From JAJPHU01 sp036557825 (lineage in GTDB: Bacteria; Planctomycetota; Planctomycetia; Gemmatales; Gemmataceae): a stretch of DNA of 64,000 bases. Positions 1-9,284 of the stretch are shown piece after piece; within the stretch, counting starts at the first letter, position 1; each line of letters starts with the position of its first letter. Location: assembly GCA_036557825.1 (NCBI GenBank), contig DATBGU010000194.1, forward strand, positions 1 to 64,000, read 5' to 3'. The notes beneath the pieces are model-generated. The model was not told the origin of the DNA. It made no database searches and was given only the letters and a program-made list of their open reading frames with translations. Position numbers and translations under genes: made by a program.

Positions 1-132
1 GAAAGTTGAGTCCAGCTGAGTAGTGGCGTATGAGGTACCATATTTCAGGCTCCATGTCGAGCCACAGACCCGGATGTCTGTGGCTTGTGGGTTCTGTCGA
101 AGATTGCGTGGCTGTTATACGACCGCGAACTT

Positions 133-2520
133 CTACTTGCCGTGGTTAGTCAGCCTCGAAATCGCATCGGCAGCGATGCTATAGTCGCCATCGTTCGACA
201 ATGCGGACAGGCTAAAGTCAACGGTGGTGCCTTCGCTCAGGGCGGTAAGCAGGGCATTTTGCAGTCCCTGGCTCATCTGCACACTCAAGTTAATCGTGCC
301 ATTCAGGGCGACCGTCGCCGTCGCGGTCAAGCTGTACTGGGTGTCGCCCACCGTGATGGTGAAGGTAGCGCCGTTGAACAGCGCGGCGACGTTGTTGTTG
401 CTGGCGACCAACCCGGCAGTGACCTGGAGGGCAAAGGAGATCGTACCGGCTTTGGCGATGTTGATCGTCCCCTGCGTCGTGGCATCGACCGTAAGGGGCT
501 TCGCGGTGATGCTCAGGGTTCCGTTCTGGACCGTGACGCTATAGTTGCCCAGCCGGTTGGTCGGGTCGAGCAGGGTCGGGACGACGGCGTAGCTGCCCGC
601 GTTGCTGGTCGGGGTGGCGGTCGTGGCGTAGGTGGCGCTGATGGCGTCGTTGTTCTGGATGCCGACAATTGTGCCGGTGAAGGTCGGGTTCAGGGAGCCG
701 TAGGTCCGGGTAGCGTCGGCGGCGGTGACCGTCAGCGGGGCGGGGGACACGGCCTGAGCCAGAGGTGATGTGGTAGCGCTGTTGAGGAAACCCGAACTGT
801 CGCTGGTGTAAGCGGCCGTGATGTTGTGAGTGCCCGCTCCGAGGGAGGAAGTGACCAGCACCGCGCCCTGGGGGATGGAGGTGATGGTCGCTTGCAGCCC
901 CGTGTTCCCGGCGTGCGGGATGAAGTCCCCGTTTGGCCCCACGGTAAAGTCAATCACGTCGCCGGCCGCCAGCGCGAACGTCCCCGAGAACGGTCGGGAG
1001 ACGCCGTTGGTGGTGATCGTGCTGTCGAAGACCGAGACGCCGTTGACCAGCACATGCACGTCCACGTCAATGCCATTCTGCTGGGCGAAGAAGTCCCCCG
1101 CCAGGGAGTAAGATCCGGCGGCGGGCGCGGTGAAGATGACGTGGGTGTAGTCGTGTCCGCTAGGGCCGTTCGGGTGCAGGATCAGAGCGCCGGCCTGGAA
1201 GGTGACGTTGCCGTTGTTGAAGTCGCCTCCGGAGTTGAGGGCGACGCTGGGCGTGGCACCGGAACTTTCGTTCGGGTCGTCCCACATAAGCTCCAGGTTG
1301 TTGTTGACGGGCGGGATATAGTGGCGGGTGAACAGGGTGAGTGGGCCGCCGAGGTCTGGGGTCCAGCCGTAGCTCCAGACGCCGTTGGGGTTGGTGCCTG
1401 CGGCCCAACCCGCCTCGAAGTCGGCGGTGGCATCGTAGGTGGAGGCCGCAGGGAGGGGGACGGTCCCCAGGTCGGTGTTCGTCGTCGTGTCGAAGAAGTC
1501 TACGGAGCCGGTCGGAGTCCCGACTGGGGCGGTGACGTTGGCAGTGAAGGTGACGGGCTGGCCGTACACCGAACCCTCGGGGTGGTCGGAAGTCAGAGTG
1601 GTCGTGGTGGCGGTGGAGGTGGTAGGAGCGAAGGCGATGGATTCAGTACCAGCAAATCCCGTAGCAAAGAGGGTAGCCGTGCCGCCATTTGGTCCGACCC
1701 TGCTGATGGTTCCGCTATAGTATTCGGCAACGTAGAGGTTTCCGCTACTGTCAAATGCCAGTCCTTGAGGATGATTGAACCCGGTTGCGAAGGTGGAAAC
1801 AACACCATCAGGAGTTATTTTGGAAACGGAGCCGCTTGTATCGTTTTGGTAGGTACTGTTGGTGACGTACAGATTGCCACTGCCGTCAAACGCCAACCCT
1901 ACAGGGACGTTGAACCCGGTTGCGAAGCTGGACACAACGCCATTGGACGTAATCTTGTCAACATAGTTACCTTGCTCGCTGGAGACGTACAGGTTGCCGC
2001 TATGGTCAAACGCCAAGCCGTCGGGGGTTTCGATCCCAGTCGCGAAGATGGAAACCACCCCACCAGGGGTAATTTCGTAGATGCTGTTGTCGTACCAGTC
2101 TCCGATGTACAGGTTGCCGCTGGTGTCAAAGGTCATACGGGTAATACCTGCCAAATACGTGGCGGGCAAGGTGGCGAACAAGGTAAGATTGCCCTGAGAA
2201 TCGACTTGGAAGATTTGGCCGCTAACAGGGCTGGCAACATACAGATTTCCGCTGGGGCTGAAAGCTAAGCCCACTAGGTCCACACCTGACACAAGGGGGG
2301 TAACAGAGCCGTTCGGGGCCACTTGTCCTACGGAGATGTCGCCGGAGCCGGTGACTTGTACAGCTGCCGTGCGGGCGCTGACGTACAGGTCGCCGGGGAT
2401 GAAGCCTACCCCACTCAGGAGCGTTCTGTCTTCGAGGACTTCGAGGGTTGGCTTCCAGGAGAGGGTCTTTGTGGGCCTCGGTCGGGAACGATAGAAGATG
2501 CCCTTGAGGAATCGCAACAT
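133..2520 (-). CDS. Secreted NHL-type beta-propeller / Ig-like surface protein with LEDR motif
   Basis: A 795-residue probable cell-surface protein. The N-terminus has a basic stretch followed by LEVLEDRTLLSG (residues ~26-37), the LED/R motif common at the N-terminus of planctomycete exported proteins. Residues ~80-300 hold five or more NHL-like blades, each marked by SGNLYV (for example at 89, 134, 174, 214, 259). Residues ~305-355 start a bacterial Ig-like domain of the Big_3_5 type (GTPTGSVDFFD), which resumes only at ~551-590 (SSLGAGTHNITAAYTSD). The ~195 residues between resemble the free-standing module seen in PEP-CTERM proteins (NPNGVWSYGW, FTAPAAGSYSLAGDF, VDVHVLVNG). An MBG-type domain (YGSLNPTFTGTIVG) spans ~592-670, and a tail of unknown fold ends the protein. 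The start has a strong AAGGAGG site 7-8 bases upstream. Ligand and function are unknown; adhesion or glycan binding is a guess. Confidence 0.85.
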   Translation of the reverse strand: MLRFLKGIFYRSRPRPTKTLSWKPTLEVLEDRTLLSGVGFIPGDLYVSARTAAVQVTGSGDISVGQVAPNGSVTPLVSGVDLVGLAFSPSGNLYVASPVSGQIFQVDSQGNLTLFATLPATYLAGITRMTFDTSGNLYIGDWYDNSIYEITPGGVVSIFATGIETPDGLAFDHSGNLYVSSEQGNYVDKITSNGVVSSFATGFNVPVGLAFDGSGNLYVTNSTYQNDTSGSVSKITPDGVVSTFATGFNHPQGLAFDSSGNLYVAEYYSGTISRVGPNGGTATLFATGFAGTESIAFAPTTSTATTTTLTSDHPEGSVYGQPVTFTANVTAPVGTPTGSVDFFDTTTNTDLGTVPLPAASTYDATADFEAGWAAGTNPNGVWSYGWTPDLGGPLTLFTRHYIPPVNNNLELMWDDPNESSGATPSVALNSGGDFNNGNVTFQAGALILHPNGPSGHDYTHVIFTAPAAGSYSLAGDFFAQQNGIDVDVHVLVNGVSVFDSTITTNGVSRPFSGTFALAAGDVIDFTVGPNGDFIPHAGNTGLQATITSIPQGAVLVTSSLGAGTHNITAAYTSDSSGFLNSATTSPLAQAVSPAPLTVTAADATRTYGSLNPTFTGTIVGIQNNDAISATYATTATPTSNAGSYAVVPTLLDPTNRLGNYSVTVQNGTLSITAKPLTVDATTQGTINIAKAGTISFALQVTAGLVASNNNVAALFNGATFTITVGDTQYSLTATATVALNGTINLSVQMSQGLQNALLTALSEGTTVDFSLSALSNDGDYSIAADAISRLTNHGK

Positions 2521-2632
2521 TGCGGAGCCTCCTTGGTTGGAGACGGTCTCTATCAGGGACCATCACCGACGGACAGTCCTTCGGTGGGACGGTTTCGCCC
2601 GTCGCATCACTGCCCGTACAGAGTTTTTAATT

Positions 2633-2727
2633 ATCCGCAATGGTGTGCAGCCGTCAAGAAAAAAACATCTTTCGCGGGCGCTTTGGCGCTTTCAGGCACG
2701 GAACTCGTTCGCCGCCGAACCGGCTGC
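2633..2727. repeat. Left copy of ~90 bp direct repeat flanking the STAND NTPase gene
   Basis: This segment matches 5464-5552 in the same orientation. Shared blocks include ATCCGCAAT, GCAGCCGTCAA, and a run from GCTTTCAGGCACGGAACTCG through TTCGCCGCCGAAC. The left copy carries extra bases around the A-tract. It overlaps the extreme 5' end of the open frame of the NTPase gene, which argues against using the most upstream ATG of that frame. Confidence 0.8.
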
Positions 2728-2858
2728 CGTTACCCGGCGCTCGACCCATGACGACGGAGGCATCGCCCGAATCCGCTGGCGTGCGGCTGGGCGGGGTGGG
2801 TAGACTTGTCGGTTCAGCCGTCACCGCCGCTCGTGCCCGCCAAGCGGGGGGAGCTTTT

Positions 2859-5324
2859 ATGCCTCGTCTGCTCAGCTCTGGCTCTCTACCCAGCCAGGAA
2901 CTGCGCCACTTCACCAACCGGGAAGAGGAACGGCAAGTCCTGAGCCGTCTCCTCGCCCTGCCGTCGGGACAGCCACTGCCGGTCGTCATGTTCTACGGCG
3001 TCGGCGGCACCGGCAAGTCCTGGCTGCTGCGCCGCCTCCGCGCCGATCTGCCGTCGGAAATCCCGTCGGCCTTGCTCGACTTCGATCCGCAGTCCGGCGG
3101 CGCTTCGTACCACACCGACTATTCGCGGGCGCTGGCGGAGTTGCGGCGACAGTTGGCTTCGGTCGTGTGCCCGCGCTTCGATCTGGCCTACAGTTGGCTG
3201 CGGTTTCACGAGGGCGTCAAGGAGGAGCCGCTCCTCAAGGACAAGGGGTTGGCCGGTATCGCCACGGAGACGCTTGCCGAACTGGCCGCAGGCGCGGCGA
3301 CCGGCTTGCCCTTAGTGGGGTTTTTCACCAAGAAGCTGGCTGCCAAGGTGGGCGAGACATTCAAGGGGAGCAAGCTGGAACGGTGGCTCGCGGAAAAGAC
3401 GAATCAAGAGGACTTCCTTCGCCTGCGCGCGTTATCAGCGCAGGAAATCTATCCTCAGTTGGTGGAGCGGTTTCTTCTGGATCTGGCGGAGAACTTGCCG
3501 GCGCGACCGGGACGGGCCTGCCGGGGGGTTCTCTTCCTGGACACCGCCGAGGCGCTCCGGATCGGCCTTCTCGGCGAGGCCCAGATCCATCAGCGCGAGC
3601 AGTGGCTTCGCGACCTGCACCGTAGCGACTCCCCCGTCCTGCTGGTTTTGGCCGGGCGCGACCGGCTGACATGGGACGATGCCGACCCCGAATACCGCGA
3701 ACGCCGCTGTTTGGAACAGCACCTCGTTGGCGGCCTTTCAGAGCGCGATTCACGCCTCTTCCTCCAGCACTGCGGCATCACCGATCCGACCATGCAGCAA
3801 GCGGTGTTGCGCGTCTCGGTGGATACGGAAACGGCCGTGACAGGAGGCGATGCCGGATACCACCCCTTCAGTCTCGGCCTGTGCGCAGACACCCTTCGCA
3901 ACGAACCCGGCGCTGACCCCTCCAGCTTCGACATGGCGCCCGGTGACGTGACCCGCTTGGCCGACCGATTCCTGAAGTCGCTGGCTGGTCCGGCATACGA
4001 AATCTGGGTGCGGCGCCTGGCATTGACTCCGCGTTTCGACGAAACGGCCGCGCGTGCCGCCTTTTCTGCGAACCGCGACGTGAATCAGGACGCCGCCTGG
4101 CGGTATTTAGGTGGTTTTAGTTTTGTCCGCGAGGCAGATGAGCCGGGTTGGTGGACCCTGCATTACCGCATGCGGGAGGCGTTGACCGAGGCGTATCCCG
4201 ACCAGGCGGCAACCGATCACCAATTCTGGCAAGATCACTGGCGGCGGCGCCACAGGGGCGACATCGACGACTGCGCCGCCTTGGCCTGGTATCACCAGTA
4301 TGCTCTGCAACCGAAGGAAGCTCTGGAGGCATGGAATGCCCTCGTCGATACGTGCTTTGATGCCCGACGCATGGCCGACCACTATAAACTGCTCGACTGG
4401 TGGGAACCTACGAGACTGGAAGTAAAAGAATCGGCTTCGCCTGAAACCGCAGCCCAACTCCTTTGTCTAGGAGTAGAATTAAGGCGGGCGACCTTGGGTT
4501 CTCAGAGAGAGAACCTGCACCGGGCGATCGCTTGTTACGAGGTCGGTCTGCGGGTCTACACCGAGAGCGACTTCCCGGCGGAGTGGGCTAAGACACAGAA
4601 CAATCTGGGGAACGCCTACATGAAGCTGCCGACGGGGGATCGGGCCACGAATCTGTGGAAGGCCATCGCCTGCTATGCGGCCTCTCTGCGTGTCTTCACC
4701 GAGACCGACTTCCCGGCAGAATGGGCCAAGATCCAGTACAATCTGGGGAATACCTACACGAAGCTGCCGACGGGGGACCGAACCTCGAATCTGAAGAAGG
4801 CCATCGCCTGCTATTCGGCCTCTCTGCGTGTCCGCACCGAGGCCGAATTCCCGGCAGAATGGGCCAAGATCCAGAACAATCTGGGGTATGCCTACCAGCG
4901 GCTACCAGATAGGGGGCAAGCCACGAATCTGATTAAGGCCATCGCCTGCTATGAGGACGCCTTGCGTGTCTTCACCAAGACCGACTTCCCGGCAGAATGG
5001 GCCAACACCCAGACCAACCTGGGATTTGCTTACGCGGATCTGCCGATGGGGGACCGAACCTCGAATCTGAAGAAGGCCATCGCTTGCTATGAGGACGCGC
5101 TGCACGTCCGCACCGAGACCGAATTCCCGACCGGATGGGCCGAGACTCAGTCTAATCTGGGGGAGGCTTTGGAGAAGTTATCCGCTATCACGAAGGAGAA
5201 ATCCTTGTTAATTGGTGCGATTGCTTGCTTTGAAGCCGCGATACGCGGTTACGCCGTTTGTGGGATGTCCGATGAGGCCGAGGGTATACGGAAACGGGCC
5301 GATGAAGCCAGGAAAAAGCTATAA
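2859..5324 (+). CDS. STAND-type NTPase with C-terminal TPR repeats
   Basis: A predicted 821-residue signal-transduction ATPase. The P-loop YGVGGTGKS is at residues 46-54 and a Walker B-like VLFLDTAEA at ~224-231, followed by a helical region. The C-terminal third has about five TPR units of exactly 46 residues (KAIACYEDALRVFT, then FPAEW, then NLG.AY, then LPTGDR). The start at 2859 has GGGGGGAG five bases upstream. The frame stays open to 2640, but the upstream part lies in a repeated sequence and has no comparable ribosome-binding site (2748 is the other candidate). With this start there is no room for an N-terminal effector domain before the NTPase, unlike typical STAND defence proteins, so it may act with a partner. 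The role is inferred only as a sensor or scaffold switch; direct repeats bracket the gene. Confidence 0.8.
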   Translation: MPRLLSSGSLPSQELRHFTNREEERQVLSRLLALPSGQPLPVVMFYGVGGTGKSWLLRRLRADLPSEIPSALLDFDPQSGGASYHTDYSRALAELRRQLASVVCPRFDLAYSWLRFHEGVKEEPLLKDKGLAGIATETLAELAAGAATGLPLVGFFTKKLAAKVGETFKGSKLERWLAEKTNQEDFLRLRALSAQEIYPQLVERFLLDLAENLPARPGRACRGVLFLDTAEALRIGLLGEAQIHQREQWLRDLHRSDSPVLLVLAGRDRLTWDDADPEYRERRCLEQHLVGGLSERDSRLFLQHCGITDPTMQQAVLRVSVDTETAVTGGDAGYHPFSLGLCADTLRNEPGADPSSFDMAPGDVTRLADRFLKSLAGPAYEIWVRRLALTPRFDETAARAAFSANRDVNQDAAWRYLGGFSFVREADEPGWWTLHYRMREALTEAYPDQAATDHQFWQDHWRRRHRGDIDDCAALAWYHQYALQPKEALEAWNALVDTCFDARRMADHYKLLDWWEPTRLEVKESASPETAAQLLCLGVELRRATLGSQRENLHRAIACYEVGLRVYTESDFPAEWAKTQNNLGNAYMKLPTGDRATNLWKAIACYAASLRVFTETDFPAEWAKIQYNLGNTYTKLPTGDRTSNLKKAIACYSASLRVRTEAEFPAEWAKIQNNLGYAYQRLPDRGQATNLIKAIACYEDALRVFTKTDFPAEWANTQTNLGFAYADLPMGDRTSNLKKAIACYEDALHVRTETEFPTGWAETQSNLGEALEKLSAITKEKSLLIGAIACFEAAIRGYAVCGMSDEAEGIRKRADEARKKL
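4510..5157 (+). repeat. 138 bp tandem repeat encoding the TPR units
   Basis: The TPR-coding DNA repeats every 138 bp. The sequence TTCCCGGC followed by A/G-GAATGGGCC recurs near 4573, 4711, 4849 and 4987, with a diverged unit near 5125. The middle copies are close to identical in long stretches, which suggests recent unit duplication or gene conversion, so unit number may vary between strains. Confidence 0.85.
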
Positions 5325-5463
5325 GCCGACCTTTCCCAGATGGACGCCTTCTCGAACCTCGACTTCGATCCTGAGAGTAGAGTCTACCTCTCCGCGAAGA
5401 GGCGATGGCACTGATTGCTCTATTCCGCTTCTCCCGGTCGGTCCAGCAAGGCTCCCCTTCACT

Positions 5464-5552
5464 ATCCGCAATCGTGCGCAGCCGTCAAGGAAAAAGCGCC
5501 CCTCGCGGGTCGCTTTCAGGCACGGAACTCGTTCGCCGCCGAACCCCGCTGA
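5464..5552. repeat. Right copy of the direct repeat, with a terminator-like hairpin
   Basis: This is the same-orientation partner of 2633-2727. Read on the minus strand it contains GAAAGCG, CCC, GCGA, GGG, CGCTTTTTC, a short GC hairpin followed by a T-tract. It could therefore terminate the minus-strand gene that ends at 5622. The rest of 5325-5621 holds no gene I can support. Confidence 0.65.
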
Positions 5553-5621
5553 CACGGACGGCGACGGCGATAGACTGTCAGGTTCAGTGGATAATGGTGT
5601 TCTTTTCTGGGAATAGAGCCG

Positions 5622-5996
5622 CTAGGCGATCACCGCGTAACGGGCGGACTTGGTGGTTTTGTAGATGTGCTCGTTGGGCGGCTCACTGGCGTCCTCGTCG
5701 AGCACGTCATCGTCCTTCTCGACACCATGCTGAATCACCGCCGAGCGGTCGATGCGCAGCGCGTCCGCGATGGCAAACGCCACCGACAGACCACGCCGGT
5801 CGTCCGCGCCGCCGTCTGTGACGATCACAAGGCAGCGCCAGGCACAGAGCGAGTTCCAGTCCGGTTGATTCAGCCAGTGCGACAGCTTGTTGGCTTGTTC
5901 ACGGCTGAACAGGCTGGATGACAGTTCCTCCGTCCACTGTCCGCTCACCTCCTGCGGGTCGAGGTCGCGGAACACGAGCGAGTGCCAGTTCATCAT
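5622..5996 (-). CDS. Hypothetical protein, start uncertain
   Basis: An acidic protein of about 124 residues that I do not recognise, beginning MMNWHSLVFRDLDPQEV. It has a hydrophobic strand CLVIVTDGGADD in the middle and a very acidic segment (EKDDDVLDEDASEPP) before a basic C-terminus. The frame is open upstream to 6125, but that extension is proline/arginine-rich and looks non-coding. No good ribosome-binding site precedes either start. It lies downstream of the methyltransferase gene on the same strand, separated by ~190 bp. It may be element cargo; function unknown. Confidence 0.5.
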   Translation of the reverse strand: MMNWHSLVFRDLDPQEVSGQWTEELSSSLFSREQANKLSHWLNQPDWNSLCAWRCLVIVTDGGADDRRGLSVAFAIADALRIDRSAVIQHGVEKDDDVLDEDASEPPNEHIYKTTKSARYAVIA

Positions 5997-6183
5997 CCGG
6001 GGGGGCGATGACCTCGGCATTTCTGGTGGCGAGACCTGCAAGTGACCTTCCCGGCCGCCTGGAGGGCACTGAGGGGCAAATGGTGCGATGTGGGAGGGGA
6101 TTGGAAAGGATTGGGGGCGGAGCAAACGGTGTTGTCTGCGTGGTCAATGCAGTCGGACTCAACCCACCGTCAGCATAGCAACC

Positions 6184-7044
6184 TCACAGCCCCATGCCAA
6201 CATCCGAACGTGCAATCTTCACTCGCCTGCGCATGAGTTGTACTTGACTCTCACGCAGGTCGATGGAGATAAACTTGCGCTTCCGCTTGATGGCACAGGC
6301 AAGTGTTGTGCCGCTGCCCCCGAAGGGGTCTAGCACCGTTCCTCCTGGTGGACAGAAGGAACGGATAAAGAAGTCCGGCAACCGCTCCGGGAACGGTGCC
6401 TCGTTCTCGTGCGCCATGTGCGCTCCCAAACGGCCTCCTCCGACCGCACCCACGTCTATCACATTGCCGGGGTTAGCCTTAACGAACCTGCGCAACTCGA
6501 CAGGGCGACCATCCACTCGCCTGCCGTCTTTCAAACGACGAGACATGGCTCCACCTCTCCCATACTTGGGCGGATGTCCGCAGGCGGTGTTATCGCTCCA
6601 CGGTAGTTCCTTGTCGTCGTTGGCGGCGCAGATTATCCACTCCAGGTCGGGGCGCAGCCAGTCGTCTCCGCCCGCACCAGGACTCCCCACCCGCTTGTAC
6701 CAAACTGGTGAGCGCAGGTTGATACCAGCCCGGTAGAGGTCGGCACAGAGGAGGGCTGGTGCGGCCGACCAGCTTCGCGCCCCCTTGCCGTGCCCGACGA
6801 CGAACGCCACCAAGCCCTTGCTGACGCGCAAGCTGGATTTGAACACCCGAACCATCCAGGCCACCCATTCGTCGGTATCACGGGCAATACCCAAGTCCTC
6901 ACCATCTTCCAGATAGTCTCTGGCTTGTTGGTATGGTGGGCTGCCGAAGACGAGATCCACAGAGTGTTCAGACAATGACTTCATTACCTTACGGCAGTCA
7001 CCCAGGTAGAGGCTGCCGTCGGGATAGTCCCAGCGTTTAGTCAC
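6184..7044 (-). CDS. Solitary DNA methyltransferase, beta-class order, SPPY motif
   Basis: A 286-residue S-adenosylmethionine-dependent DNA amino-methyltransferase. Motif IV SPPY is at residues 35-38 and the AdoMet-binding motif DPFGGSGTT at 239-247. The catalytic-before-binding order marks the beta class, and the Ser-Pro-Pro-Tyr form is most often seen in N4-cytosine enzymes, though N6-adenine is possible. The region between (~110-230) would carry target recognition. The start is GTG with AAGGAG five bases upstream. It follows the 63-residue gene by 9 bp, so the two are probably co-transcribed. No restriction endonuclease is adjacent, so it is probably an orphan enzyme protecting or marking the mobile element. 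Confidence 0.88.
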   Translation of the reverse strand: MTKRWDYPDGSLYLGDCRKVMKSLSEHSVDLVFGSPPYQQARDYLEDGEDLGIARDTDEWVAWMVRVFKSSLRVSKGLVAFVVGHGKGARSWSAAPALLCADLYRAGINLRSPVWYKRVGSPGAGGDDWLRPDLEWIICAANDDKELPWSDNTACGHPPKYGRGGAMSRRLKDGRRVDGRPVELRRFVKANPGNVIDVGAVGGGRLGAHMAHENEAPFPERLPDFFIRSFCPPGGTVLDPFGGSGTTLACAIKRKRKFISIDLRESQVQLMRRRVKIARSDVGMGL

Positions 7045-7053
7045 GTCTGCTCC

Positions 7054-7245
7054 TTAACGGAACTCTTTACGAAACTCGTCGTCCACAATGACTTCAACCC
7101 CTTCGGTGCCTAGGGTCTCTAGTGTATGCAGCGCCATGCTGGCCGCTGTCTCAGACGGTACGTGGATTCTGTCGCCGGCCTTGGCGCCTTTGCAAATCCT
7201 GTCGGTCTGTAGCCAATCGGTGATATAGAGGTCTCGTCCACTCAT
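7054..7245 (-). CDS. Small hypothetical protein upstream of the methyltransferase
   Basis: A 63-residue protein with an excellent ribosome-binding site (GAAGGAGA, six bases before ATG), which makes it a real gene despite its size. It has no recognisable domain. It is acidic towards the C-terminus (TEGVEVIVDDEFRKEFR). It ends 9 bp before the methyltransferase start, so it is probably the first gene of a two-gene operon. Confidence 0.65.
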   Translation of the reverse strand: MSGRDLYITDWLQTDRICKGAKAGDRIHVPSETAASMALHTLETLGTEGVEVIVDDEFRKEFR

Positions 7246-7269
7246 CGTTTCTCCTTCAAGAGACTAAAA

Positions 7270-7314
7270 CGACCGTCTGCCTGCCACGGTAGGGAGTGGA
7301 CAGACAGACGGTCG
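7270..7314 (-). terminator. Rho-independent terminator after the ParB-methyltransferase gene
   Basis: Arms 7270-7283 and 7301-7314 form a 14 bp stem with one mismatch (CGACCGTCTG.CTG). On the minus strand it is followed by GTTTTAG. It lies between the 3' end of the ParB/methyltransferase gene (7412) and the next minus-strand gene (7245). Confidence 0.7.
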
Positions 7315-7411
7315 GAATGCTTCCGCAGGTTGCGACGTTTGATACCGCTACCAACGTCGCCAATTATATTATCTCCACTCACGCAGCGCGACCGTTCAAA
7401 AGTAGTTGGTG

Positions 7412-8932
7412 CTATCCCACGTCAGCTTCTTCCGCATCCCAACCCGCGACACCTTCCAACTGGATTCGTGCCGCCGCTTTCTTGGCTGTCTCTGGCACTA
7501 TCTCGATACCGATGAACTTGCGGCCAAGCTGCCGCGCCGCCACGCCGTAGGTTCCCGAACCGAGGAACGGATCGACTACCGGCTTGTCGGGGTGCGAGAA
7601 GTTTTCGATGAAGCGCCGCGACTCGCCCAATCCTTGTTGCCACTTGTGCAAATGCTTTTCCGGCCCTTCGCCTTTAATCAAATCAGGCATCTTCTTCCAC
7701 CAGACTTTTAGCGGCGGTTTGACAAACATTACCACCGCTTTGCAGGCATTGTAAACACGGAGGGCGTGATAGTATCCCATCCCTCCTGAGTGTTGTATCT
7801 CCCACAGGTACTTCCACGAGAGATGGGGTGTCATGTACGCGATAATCCTGTCGAGAAACGGTTTGCCGCACAGGGCTAAACAGATTCCTCCAGGTATGAG
7901 CGCTCGTGCAGCGAACTCGGCGAGATCGCCGTAGAGTGGTATATCGCACTCCTGATAGGGCGGATCGGTGAAAATCAGTTGCACGGAGTTGTTGGGAATC
8001 AACTTGCCCTTCTCGCGCATGTCACCTTCCAAGACACCAAGGTTCTCCATGTTCACCTGTCCCGCGACCTTCGCGATTTCGTCGCTGGCTGCCTTCTGAT
8101 CAGCCACCTTCTTGACGACGTTGCCGACGTGCTTCTCGCTGATGTGGAAGTCAGCCGCGACTTTCCTCACGGGTTGCTTCTCCTCCACGACCCGATAGTG
8201 GATCTCGTCGTAGTGTTCGGGACGGAGTTTGATCCGTGCGTCTTGCCTGGAACTATTTTGCGGTTGCAAATTAGTTCCGTTTGTGTCCACGGCGAACCAG
8301 CGCGAGACAGTCGAAACGTGCCGTCCAACAATGCCCGCCAGCACCTCCAGCGTGTAGGTGTGCTCGTCTTGCAGGCGAAGGGCCCTGGCGTTGGCAATCA
8401 TTTTCTTGCGGAGTTCGCCCGCCTGCTCTGGCGACAGGTGCCGCCTGGCCTCGTCATTGCGAATAATCCATGCAATGCAGCGCTCGTCTGTCCAGTCTTT
8501 GGTGTTTGGCAAAATCTCCAGTGCTAGGGACGGGTCGATCTCGCGCCTGGCGTGACCGTCGAGAAGTCGCCCGTCCTCGGTTCGTGTGCCATGATCGCGG
8601 AACCGTCCCTCCGCGTCGTAGATTGCTCTGAGTGCCTCCTGCCGCTCCTCACTTAGAGGCGGGAGGATGTCCTTGTACGGTGTCGTAATCTCCACCTGCG
8701 CCGTGCCGTTCGCCAGCGCCGCCCTTTTCGCTCTCGCTTTCTCACGCATCCGTCGCCAGATGTGGTGGAACGGTTCCTCGCCAGGCACCGGCTCATCGGA
8801 GACCCCCAGCGCCAGCATCGCCATGTGTTCTGCATACTGCTCGTCGATCACCTCCTGCGGTACTGGTCGCCAGTGTATCCGCTTTACTTTCCCGTCGCGG
8901 TCGGTCTTCGTCGCTGCTGTCGTCGCGCTCAT
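7412..8932 (-). CDS. ParB-like domain fused to a DPPY DNA methyltransferase
   Basis: A 506-residue fusion. Residues ~115-185 resemble the ParB/RepB nuclease-like fold (LLDGHARREI, then IIRNDEARRHLSPEQ), followed by a probable helix-turn-helix region (~195-280; HVSTVSRWF). The C-terminal half is an amino-methyltransferase with DPPY at 323-326 and DPFLGSG at 454-460. This architecture is known from phages and integrative elements, where the ParB-like part is thought to bind DNA. The start at 8932 has GGAGG six bases upstream; an ATG 69 bases further up has no such site. It is probably adenine-specific. Its place beside a second orphan methyltransferase and upstream of a primase suggests one mobile module. 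Confidence 0.85.
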   Translation of the reverse strand: MSATTAATKTDRDGKVKRIHWRPVPQEVIDEQYAEHMAMLALGVSDEPVPGEEPFHHIWRRMREKARAKRAALANGTAQVEITTPYKDILPPLSEERQEALRAIYDAEGRFRDHGTRTEDGRLLDGHARREIDPSLALEILPNTKDWTDERCIAWIIRNDEARRHLSPEQAGELRKKMIANARALRLQDEHTYTLEVLAGIVGRHVSTVSRWFAVDTNGTNLQPQNSSRQDARIKLRPEHYDEIHYRVVEEKQPVRKVAADFHISEKHVGNVVKKVADQKAASDEIAKVAGQVNMENLGVLEGDMREKGKLIPNNSVQLIFTDPPYQECDIPLYGDLAEFAARALIPGGICLALCGKPFLDRIIAYMTPHLSWKYLWEIQHSGGMGYYHALRVYNACKAVVMFVKPPLKVWWKKMPDLIKGEGPEKHLHKWQQGLGESRRFIENFSHPDKPVVDPFLGSGTYGVAARQLGRKFIGIEIVPETAKKAAARIQLEGVAGWDAEEADVG

Positions 8933-9284
8933 TCGTGCCCTCCAAAAACGGTTCGTGTTCCAGCCCGTCTCTATTATGGATTTGAGTGTGACCTGCCCCA
9001 CGAAAATTCGCGCGAGTGACTCGGCGCACGAAGAACCCCACCAATCACGGCGGGGTTCTTGGTTGAAAATGCCTGGAAATGTAGAGAGAGGCGAGGTGCT
9101 GGGCTGCGTGGCAGCGCAAGCCGAAAACGATCCGGCAACCGCACTCCCTCCCAGCGTCAGTCAACAGCGGCAGGCGCCTGTGCCGCGAACTGGATCGGCA
9201 CCGGCAAAACGTGCCGCCGTCGGTGATTTTCCTTGACCGAGCGGCGGGCCGGCGGGGTGAAGGCTAACGCCCGGCAGCCGCTTA

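Noticed and set aside
2640..2858. Upstream extension of the STAND NTPase start
   Set aside because: The extension lies in the direct repeat and has no ribosome-binding site, whereas 2859 has GGGGGGAG at ideal spacing.
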